Assembly: GCA_903826405.1 (NCBI GenBank)
Contig: CAIKEH010000020.1
Span: 1 to 62,465, forward strand
Direction: 5' to 3'
DNA length: 62,465 nucleotides
From: an uncultured bacterium
GTDB lineage: Bacteria; Bacteroidota; Bacteroidia; Chitinophagales; Chitinophagaceae
Within the stretch, counting starts at the first letter, position 1, and the number at the start of each line of letters is the position of its first letter. The translations under genes and the position numbers were made by a program. The notes beneath the pieces are model-generated. The model was not told the origin of the DNA. It did no database searches and saw only the letters and a list, made by a program, of their open reading frames with translations. This document shows, one piece after another, positions 56,088-62,465 of the stretch.

Positions 56088-56395
56088 ATGTAATCTTTCA
56101 TGTTATAGCAGATACGTTGGTTTCGGCGTAACTGAGCAAATTCAGGCATTTCCGGATACCCTATTAAATTTGACTAAATACTATAATTACTGATACGCAT
56201 AACATGAATTGAAGTACGTTTATTGTTTGCGCAGGTTTACCTGGACCACTAGCTGACTCAAATGATTTGTCATGGCTTTTTTACTTCCTTCATTCTGGAT
56301 AGAGGGGCGAAATAATACGAACAACTGTTAGTTTTGTTGAATGTTTGGGTTATTTTTAATCTGTAAATTGGTCAAACAAACTCAAAAATTGTCTT
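56088..56395. other. Divergent intergenic region, no gene seen
   Basis: 308 AT-rich bp between the CDF transporter (-) and acyl-CoA dehydrogenase (+). TAGTTTTG at 56329-56336 fits the Bacteroidota -7 consensus, 59 bp before the dehydrogenase start. No ORF or repeat. Confidence 0.4.
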
Positions 56396-57550
56396 ATGGA
56401 TTTCCAAATCTCAGATGAACAACTCATGATCCGCCAGGCTGCGCGTGATTTTGCCAGACTGGATTGCCTGCCCGGCGTGATAGAGCGTGATGAGCATCAG
56501 ATATTTCCACGTGAGCAGGTTTTGAAACTTTCGGACTTAGGTTTCATGGGAATGATGGTTGATCCTGAATACGGAGGATCTGGTTTAGATACAGTAAGTT
56601 ATGTGTTGGCCATGGAGGAGATCAGCAAAGTGGATGCGAGTACGAGTGTATGCATGAGTGTTAATAATAGTCTGGTCTGTTGGGGGCTTGAGTTTTTTGG
56701 GTCCGAAGAGCAAAAACGTAAATACCTCCATCCCTTAGCCCAGGGACGAAAGGACGGCAATCTATACATAGGTGCTTTTCTGCTGAGTGAACCTGAGGCG
56801 GGGAGTGATGCCTCCTCGCAGCATACGACCGCTGAGGATAAAGGTGATCATTACCTGCTGAACGGGACTAAAAATTGGATCACGAACGGGTCATCTGCAT
56901 CCGTTTATCTGGTCATGGCGCAGACTGATCCGACTCAAGGATCCAAGGGTATCAATACATTCATCGTTGAAAAAGATCAGCCGGGTGTGAGTGTAGGTGT
57001 CAAGGAAAACAAAATGGGTATCCGAGGCAGTGACACACACAGTATTTCATTTTCCGACGTCAAAGTGCCCCGCATCAATCGTATTGGGGATCATGGATTC
57101 GGATTCACATTCGCTATGAAGACGCTTGCTGGAGGTCGCATCGGCATCGCTGCTCAAGCTTTGGGTATTGCCAGCGGGGCCTACGAATTGGCGCTCGCAT
57201 ATTCAAAACAGCGCAAAGCTTTCGGGACGGAAATTGCTAAACATCAGGCGATACAATTCAAATTAGCAGATATGGCCACCCGGATCGAGGCGGCCAGACT
57301 GCTTTGTTTAAAATCTGCCTGGGAAAAGGATAATGGACAAGACTATGGATTGAGTTCATCCATGGCCAAGGTCTTCTCCTCAGAGACCGCCATGTGGGTG
57401 ACCACTGAAGCCGTGCAGATCCTAGGAGGTTATGGTTATGTCAAAGAATATCATGTGGAGCGCCTGATGCGTGATGCCAAGATCACTCAGATATATGAAG
57501 GTACCAGTGAGGTCCAAAGAATGGTCATCAGTCGGCAAATACTCAAATAG
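56396..57550 (+). CDS. Acyl-CoA dehydrogenase, short/medium-chain type
   Basis: 384 residues, FAD enzyme of the first step of beta-oxidation. FLLSEPEAGSDAS and NGTKNWITNG are the FAD/substrate motifs, and the catalytic base is E368 in YEGTSEVQRMVI, as in butyryl-CoA dehydrogenases. Full length. No other beta-oxidation or ETF gene is adjacent, so the chain-length preference is open. Its stop lies 75 bp before the ABC ATPase start. Confidence 0.95.
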   Translation: MDFQISDEQLMIRQAARDFARLDCLPGVIERDEHQIFPREQVLKLSDLGFMGMMVDPEYGGSGLDTVSYVLAMEEISKVDASTSVCMSVNNSLVCWGLEFFGSEEQKRKYLHPLAQGRKDGNLYIGAFLLSEPEAGSDASSQHTTAEDKGDHYLLNGTKNWITNGSSASVYLVMAQTDPTQGSKGINTFIVEKDQPGVSVGVKENKMGIRGSDTHSISFSDVKVPRINRIGDHGFGFTFAMKTLAGGRIGIAAQALGIASGAYELALAYSKQRKAFGTEIAKHQAIQFKLADMATRIEAARLLCLKSAWEKDNGQDYGLSSSMAKVFSSETAMWVTTEAVQILGGYGYVKEYHVERLMRDAKITQIYEGTSEVQRMVISRQILK

Positions 57551-57625
57551 ATTAAATATGACTTTCCGCAGATCCAGACGTTCCATTTGACATGCATTTC
57601 GTTTCTTTACCTAAAGCATCAAAAA

Positions 57626-58402
57626 ATGAATTTGCCTGTAATCTCGGTCAGGAATCTACATATGCGTTACGGCCATAATGAGGTTTTGAAAGGGATAGAT
57701 ATGGAAGTGGAGTCGGGGGGGATCATTGGTTATATTGGGCCTAATGGCGCTGGGAAAAGTACGACCATCAAGATCCTGACCGGAATCATAAACGATTTTG
57801 AAGGTGATGCTACCGTTCTGGGTATGGATATCCGGCGCGATGCCCTCGAGGTGAAAAAAAGGATCGGTTACATCCCTGAAAATGCTGCCGTTTATGAAGT
57901 ACTGACACCCATGGAATTCCTTGGTTTTGTTGGCAGGTTGCACGGAATCCCCCGGACTGCAGTGGAAAGTAAATCACATGACCTTCTTTCTCTTTTTGGA
58001 CTCGCCGAAAAGGCGGATCATCGGATGAACTCCTTCAGTAAAGGCATGAAACAAAAAGTGCTCCTGATATCCGGATTATTGCATAATCCCGATATCATTT
58101 TTCTGGATGAGCCGCTCAGTGGCCTGGACGCGAATGCAGTGATACTTGTCAAAGAGATCCTTGGCCAGCTCAAGAAAGCAGGGAAGACCATTTTCTATTC
58201 ATCGCATCTCATGGATGTCGTAGAGAAGATAAGTGACAGGATAATCCTCATTCATCATGGCGCCATAATCGCTGATGGAACTTTCGACACCCTAAAGGAA
58301 CAGGCACATACAGGCTCTCTGGAAAACGTTTTCACCCAGCTCACGGGTAGTGGCGAACAGGAGTCCAGAGCAGGGGCTTTTGTGGATGTCATGAAGAATT
58401 GA
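57626..58402 (+). CDS. ABC transporter ATP-binding protein, ABC-2 export type
   Basis: 258 residues from ATG 57626; an upstream TTG at 57587 is open but unlikely. Walker A GPNGAGKST, Q-loop YIPENAAVY, signature SFSKGMKQKVL (FSKGM instead of LSGGQ), Walker B IIFLDEPLSGLD, H-loop SSHLMDVVE. The permease gene starts 2 bp after its stop, so the two subunits are translationally coupled. Confidence 0.93.
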   Translation: MNLPVISVRNLHMRYGHNEVLKGIDMEVESGGIIGYIGPNGAGKSTTIKILTGIINDFEGDATVLGMDIRRDALEVKKRIGYIPENAAVYEVLTPMEFLGFVGRLHGIPRTAVESKSHDLLSLFGLAEKADHRMNSFSKGMKQKVLLISGLLHNPDIIFLDEPLSGLDANAVILVKEILGQLKKAGKTIFYSSHLMDVVEKISDRIILIHHGAIIADGTFDTLKEQAHTGSLENVFTQLTGSGEQESRAGAFVDVMKN

Positions 58403-58404
58403 GT

Positions 58405-60105
58405 ATGGAAAAACTGCTTCTCCATATCCTTCGTTTGATGAAGCCCCTGTTAGGGATCGGTGGATCTGATTTCGATCAGATGATGGTTATTGTTGAGACC
58501 AAACTGCTGATGGACAAACGCCGTGTTTATATGAATTGGCGGAACAGTCAGCAAAAGGAAGGAAGGAACCAGATGTCCAGGGTTTTACTCTTTTATTTCG
58601 TGATCGGCATCCTGATGGGCTCCAGTCTTTATGTCTTGGATAATTTCCTCACGGTCATGGTATTCATGCATGCCTATTTCCTGTTCATGATGGCCATGAC
58701 GCTCATTACTGATTTTTCCTCCGTACTTCTGGACACCACCGACAATCTGATCATATTTTCCCGACCGGTCAGTAGTAAAGCCGTCTTCATGGCCCGGATG
58801 GTGCATATCCTGATCTATCTCCTGCAATTCACCATTGCCATAGGTGCAGGTGGATGGATCTTCGCATTTCTGAAATACGGCATGGTCAGCGGGTTCGTTT
58901 TCCTGTCAACCAGCATTCTTACCGTACTTCTGGCAGTTTTTCTGACCTATTTTCTTTATCTCGGCATTTTCCGTTTCAGCAATGAACAGCGAGTGAAGGA
59001 TATCGTCACCTATTTTCAGATAGGGATGACCATTTTCTTCACGTTGGGATTTCAGTTGTTCCCTCGGATGATCAATATGGTTGATATCCGGCATGCGGTA
59101 GAGTTCAGGGGATGGGCATTTGTCTTGCCACCTGTTTGGATGTCTCTCACGAACGAAGCATTTCTGAACCGGAATTTTGACAGCCTGCATGTTTGGATGA
59201 TCTGCATATCCGTGATCGTTCCCTTGCTCAGCTTCCGGATCTTGAATCGCTTTTTGGCTCCGTTGTTCGTACGAAAATTGTCCATTTTGCAAAACGATCG
59301 ATCATCCTTGATCGGTCGGACTGACAAAGGCTTAGGGGAAGAGCAAAGCCACGGATCAATTTCCACTGGATCCCGGTCTACGATCTCGTCTCTATTTTCC
59401 TCATTGGTGTGCAAAGGGTTCGTGGAAGGGGCATCCTTTGAAACAACTTGGATGATGACTTCGCGCGACAAAGGATTCCGGATGCAGTTCTACCCTGGGT
59501 TGGCTTACATACTCATGTTCTTTCTTGTATTCGTCCTAAAGGGCAAAGGGGACATCATGGCGAATTGGCATGACCTGCCCGGCACCCAGAATTTCCTATG
59601 GTTGATCTACTTGCCCATGATGACCATATCTTCCGGTATCACCCTGATCAGTTTCAATGAACATTTCAATGCTTCATGGATATTCCACAGTAGCCCATTG
59701 TCCAGTCCCGGGTCGATCATCGCAGGAGCTGCGAAGTCCATCTTTTTCAAATATTTCATACCCGTTTATATGATCATGTGTGCACTTTGTCTTTTTATTT
59801 GGGGTACAGAGGTGGTTGATGATCTGGTTTTTGGATTTTTTTGCAATGGGCTTTGCTATACTTTTTTCGTGAATGTCTCTGACCATTATCTGCCTTTTTC
59901 CAGACAGCCCAATGTTCGACAGCAATCTGGCCGTTTCGCCAAGGCAATGATCCAGTTAATGGTGGTTTCTTTGCTTGTTGGCGTCCATTATTTGCTCATT
60001 GGAAGATCCATTTTACTATTAGCCTTAGCCCCCGTCATGGCTATAATCATGCTTTATTTCATCCATCGTATCCAGACCTTGCCCTGGAGCGCTATTAAGA
60101 TTTGA
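58405..60105 (+). CDS. ABC transporter permease, ABC-2-like
   Basis: 566 residues. About eleven membrane helices in two blocks (about 60-290 and 370-560), split by a soluble loop near 295-350. Pairs with the ATPase just upstream (2 bp gap). The family exports unknown compounds, and the shape fits large Bacteroidota ABC-2 permeases. ATG at 58405 is preferred over TTG at 58399. YggS starts 2 bp after its stop. Confidence 0.85.
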   Translation: MEKLLLHILRLMKPLLGIGGSDFDQMMVIVETKLLMDKRRVYMNWRNSQQKEGRNQMSRVLLFYFVIGILMGSSLYVLDNFLTVMVFMHAYFLFMMAMTLITDFSSVLLDTTDNLIIFSRPVSSKAVFMARMVHILIYLLQFTIAIGAGGWIFAFLKYGMVSGFVFLSTSILTVLLAVFLTYFLYLGIFRFSNEQRVKDIVTYFQIGMTIFFTLGFQLFPRMINMVDIRHAVEFRGWAFVLPPVWMSLTNEAFLNRNFDSLHVWMICISVIVPLLSFRILNRFLAPLFVRKLSILQNDRSSLIGRTDKGLGEEQSHGSISTGSRSTISSLFSSLVCKGFVEGASFETTWMMTSRDKGFRMQFYPGLAYILMFFLVFVLKGKGDIMANWHDLPGTQNFLWLIYLPMMTISSGITLISFNEHFNASWIFHSSPLSSPGSIIAGAAKSIFFKYFIPVYMIMCALCLFIWGTEVVDDLVFGFFCNGLCYTFFVNVSDHYLPFSRQPNVRQQSGRFAKAMIQLMVVSLLVGVHYLLIGRSILLLALAPVMAIIMLYFIHRIQTLPWSAIKI

Positions 60106-60107
60106 AC

Positions 60108-60785
60108 ATGCCAGTGAATCGTTCCGTTTACGAAGAAATCATCAATGAACTCGGTCCACGAGGAGTCACTCTGGTTGCCGTTTCCAAAACAAAACCCGCT
60201 TCCGATATCCGGGAATTGTATGAACTGGGACAACGCGATTTTGGAGAAAACTATGTACAAGAGTTGATCCAAAAGCAATCTGAGTTGCCCGATGATATAA
60301 GATGGCATTTCATAGGGCATCTTCAAAGTAATAAGGTCAGGATGATCGCACCTTTTGTAAGCTTGATACATGGGGTGGACAGTCTGAAACTTCTTCAGGA
60401 AGTGAACAAACAGGGGGCGAAATTGGGCCGCCCCATTTCATGTTTGCTGCAGATGCATATTGCTCAAGAAGAGACCAAATTTGGATTGGATAAAGCCGAA
60501 TTGAAGGAAGTCATAAATCAGTTGAAAAATTTTAGTGACAACCCGTTTGCACCTATTCATGGACTGATGGGTATGGCCTCTTTCAGCGAAGACCTTGACA
60601 AGGTCAGGCAGGAATTCAAGACCTTGAAGAATATCTTCGACGATTTACGTTCCGAACATTTTTCAGGTGATCCCCGTTTCACCACGCTTTCCATGGGTAT
60701 GAGCGGGGACTATCTTGCGGCGATGGAAGAAGGGAGCAATATGGTCAGGTTGGGTAGTTTGCTGTTCGGTGAAAGGGTAAAATGA
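60108..60785 (+). CDS. YggS/PROSC family pyridoxal-phosphate homeostasis protein
   Basis: 225 residues from ATG 60108. PLP is held by K27 in VAVSKTKP; FGENYVQE, WHFIGHLQSNK, HGVDS, GLMGMAS, SMGMSGDY and MVRLGSLLFGER are the remaining family blocks. It buffers PLP in the cytoplasm and has no known enzyme activity. The link to the two ABC genes is through tight spacing only. An imperfect hairpin at about 60798-60838 may end the transcript. Confidence 0.94.
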   Translation: MPVNRSVYEEIINELGPRGVTLVAVSKTKPASDIRELYELGQRDFGENYVQELIQKQSELPDDIRWHFIGHLQSNKVRMIAPFVSLIHGVDSLKLLQEVNKQGAKLGRPISCLLQMHIAQEETKFGLDKAELKEVINQLKNFSDNPFAPIHGLMGMASFSEDLDKVRQEFKTLKNIFDDLRSEHFSGDPRFTTLSMGMSGDYLAAMEEGSNMVRLGSLLFGERVK

Positions 60786-60839
60786 TCCTGGAAAAACGGT
60801 CTGTTGACAGTTCATAACTTGTCTTCAACTGACCGCAGG

Positions 60840-62150
60840 TTATTTTTTGCTCTTCAATCTTGCAAAATCAAATAGCATGTTGCAAAAGGCTTTCACGCCA
60901 ACATCCAGGCCACTGTCGTCAATGTAGAAGTCGGGGGTGTGGTGAGGAGGTGCCTTGGCCGGATCCATCCCTTTGGGCATTCCCCCGAGATTGAAGAAGA
61001 ATGCAGGAGTTTTTTCTCCGAAATAAGAAAAGTCTTCGGCGCCTGTCATCCAACTCATTTCCTGCACTTGGTCGTTCCCCGCAGCATTCTGCAGGGATGG
61101 GATCAGCATCTTCACCAGTGAGGGATCATTGTAGAGCACGATGGTCTTGCTGTCTATCTTCACGTCCACCGTCGCTCCCCAGGAATCAGCGGTATTCTGA
61201 CATACTTTTCTGATTCGCTCCCAAACATCTTTTTGCATTTTACTGTCCAGGGATCGGATCGTACCATCCATATATGCTTCTTCTGGAATGATATTCGAAC
61301 GTACCCCACTTTGAAATTTGCCAACCGTGATAACCTGCGGGGCCTGTACGAGGTTCTCTTGACGGCTGACGATGGTCTGAAGATTATTTATGATCTGAGC
61401 ACCTATAACGATCGGATCTATACCTGTCCATGGGGTGGAGCCATGTGTCTGTTTGCCTCTTATGGTGATCTTGAACCAATCTGATGCAGCCATGAAAGGA
61501 CCTGCGCGGTAATGTATTGAGCCTACTTCAGCACTGGAGGAAATGTGCAAGCCCAAGACCGCATCCACATGGGGGTTTTCCATAACTCCCTCTTTGATCA
61601 TCAGGGATGCACCACCTTCCTCCTCATTGGGGGGGCCTTCTTCTGCAGGCTGAAAGAAGAATTTGACTGTGCCGGGAAGGTCTTTTTTCATGGACGAGAG
61701 CACTTCTGCGGTCCCCATAAGCACAGAAACATGGGAGTCGTGACCGCAGGCATGCATAACCGGAACGGTTTGGCCATTGAATTCTCCCGTGACCGTCGAC
61801 TTGAAGGGCAGATCAACTCTCTCCTTAACGGGAAGTCCATCCATGTCGGCTCGTATGGCTATTACGGGACCGGGTTTTTCACCTTTGAGGATACCCAAAA
61901 CCCCGGTTTTGGCAACAGGTTTGGCATCTATCCCTAAAGACTTGAGGTGTTCCAATACATAGGCCTGGGTCTTGAATTCCCGGTTACCCAGTTCTGGGTT
62001 TTGGTGAATATGCCTGCGCCATTCCACTAATTTGTTTTTGATCGCATCGGATTTTGCATTGATCTGGGTCTGCATTTTGATATCCTGTGCTTTCAGGAAG
62101 CTGAATGAGATCAATAGGATGGCAAGTGAAACTGATTTATGTGTTCCCAT
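60840..62150 (-). CDS. Exported M20-family amidohydrolase (N-acyl-amino-acid or hippurate hydrolase-like)
   Basis: 436 residues. Signal peptide cut near SFLKA before Gln. M20D catalytic motifs: RADMDGLPV, MHACGHDSH (metal Cys and His), EEGPPNEEEGG (Glu base) and MTGAEDFSYF near the C-terminus. Family members split N-acyl amino acids, hippurate or indole-acetyl-amino acids. The signal peptide puts it in the periplasm, where it may trim peptides or acyl-amino acids. Confidence 0.9.
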   Translation of the reverse strand: MGTHKSVSLAILLISFSFLKAQDIKMQTQINAKSDAIKNKLVEWRRHIHQNPELGNREFKTQAYVLEHLKSLGIDAKPVAKTGVLGILKGEKPGPVIAIRADMDGLPVKERVDLPFKSTVTGEFNGQTVPVMHACGHDSHVSVLMGTAEVLSSMKKDLPGTVKFFFQPAEEGPPNEEEGGASLMIKEGVMENPHVDAVLGLHISSSAEVGSIHYRAGPFMAASDWFKITIRGKQTHGSTPWTGIDPIVIGAQIINNLQTIVSRQENLVQAPQVITVGKFQSGVRSNIIPEEAYMDGTIRSLDSKMQKDVWERIRKVCQNTADSWGATVDVKIDSKTIVLYNDPSLVKMLIPSLQNAAGNDQVQEMSWMTGAEDFSYFGEKTPAFFFNLGGMPKGMDPAKAPPHHTPDFYIDDSGLDVGVKAFCNMLFDFARLKSKK

Positions 62151-62365
62151 TATGGAAGGTTAAGGTTTGAAAATATGAAAATATTGCTGATTACCGTCTC
62201 ATTTCCCCCTTTACTCAGTATAGGTCGATATTATTCGGGATTTTTACTATTAGGTGTATTGATGAATGGATTTTTATAAATCATGGATTCTGCATGAAGG
62301 GGGAATGTCTTATATGGTATGTTATGAAACTATATTCATCCGCAGTCTGACAATGAAATGCTTTC

Positions 62366-62465
62366 TGTATAATACTCCCCTAATTTGAGGCCAGAGGGTT
62401 AGTTAACATTTTTGATTAACTTAAACCTCAATTATGAAGAAGCAAACCCGTCGCAAATTCAGTCC
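62366..62465 (+). mobile_element. Probable left end of an IS3-family insertion sequence, cut by the window
   Basis: A possible left end starts with TG at 62366 (TGTATAATACTCCCC), as IS3-family ends do. The ATG at 62434 opens a frame reading MKKQTRRKFS, which matches the first residues of many IS3-family OrfA transposases (KxxRRKFS followed by FK). Only 32 bases of the frame are visible, so this is suggestive only. Confidence 0.42.
62434..62465 (+). CDS. Partial ORF, probable IS3-family transposase OrfA N-terminus
   Basis: Eleven codons to the window edge, reading MKKQTRRKFS and a partial codon. The basic start with RRKFS is typical of the helix-turn-helix OrfA of IS3-family elements, but any DNA-binding protein could begin this way. 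Confidence 0.4.
   Translation, partial: MKKQTRRKFS

Overview
The window comes from a Bacteroidota chromosome, most likely of the Chitinophagia/Sphingobacteriia type. The signs are exported proteins with type IX secretion (T9SS) sorting domains of both kinds, the rpmB-rpmG-DUF4295-ftsY-rimO order, bacillithiol genes, a DUF6515 protein, a CXXXY-type CcmE, TAnnTTTG promoter-like boxes and few Shine-Dalgarno sequences. It is mostly core chromosome. No prophage, CRISPR array or defence island is visible. A probable insertion sequence starts at the extreme right edge.

Layout. 1-757: a broken GHMP-kinase gene with a GAT microsatellite and 8-bp repeat arrays. 758-8759: a predicted outer-membrane barrel protein, a giant T9SS type B cargo protein and an orphan LytTR response regulator. 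8770-8891: a palindromic octamer array. 8903-12755: stand-alone TrpB2, then a PhyH-like dioxygenase, an SDR and an NTF2-like protein. 12898-24137: envelope and secreted functions (M12B-like and M43 metalloproteases, DUF6515, OmpA lipoprotein, glutaminyl cyclase), plus tRNA-Arg and a NagB/PIG-L fusion. 24374-26519: dihydrolipoyl dehydrogenase, thioredoxin and a DUF2892 protein. 26922-31776: ribosomal proteins L28, L33 and the small DUF4295 protein, FtsY, RimO and BshC. 31777-36655: DeoC, PurE, PurK, an L,D-transpeptidase and aspartate kinase. 36796-45403: ABC ATPase, FKBP, DinB/BstA-like, NUDIX, FolC, TonB, a dihaem cytochrome, a radical SAM protein and a ureohydrolase. 45632-50236: CcmE, CcmF, a DUF4294 protein and BshB1. 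50367-55016: AguB, a kinase/PLP-lyase fusion and AguA. 55083-62150: CDF transporter, acyl-CoA dehydrogenase, an ABC exporter with YggS, and an M20 amidohydrolase.

Themes that link distant genes. (1) Bacillithiol: BshC, BshB1 and a DinB/BstA-like putative bacillithiol transferase. (2) Agmatine to putrescine: AguA and AguB flank a fused amino-alcohol kinase/phospho-lyase, with a ureohydrolase about 6 kb upstream. (3) Export: nine of ten predicted type I signal peptides would leave an N-terminal Gln, and a lipoprotein glutaminyl cyclase able to cap such ends is encoded among them. (4) Cytochrome c: CcmE and CcmF lie near a small dihaem cytochrome.

The most unusual signals are the three arrays of a degenerate 8-bp unit (GGATTARN), two of them palindromic, and the kinase/lyase fusion that separates aguB from aguA. 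All calls rest on reading the sequence and on family knowledge. No database search was run.
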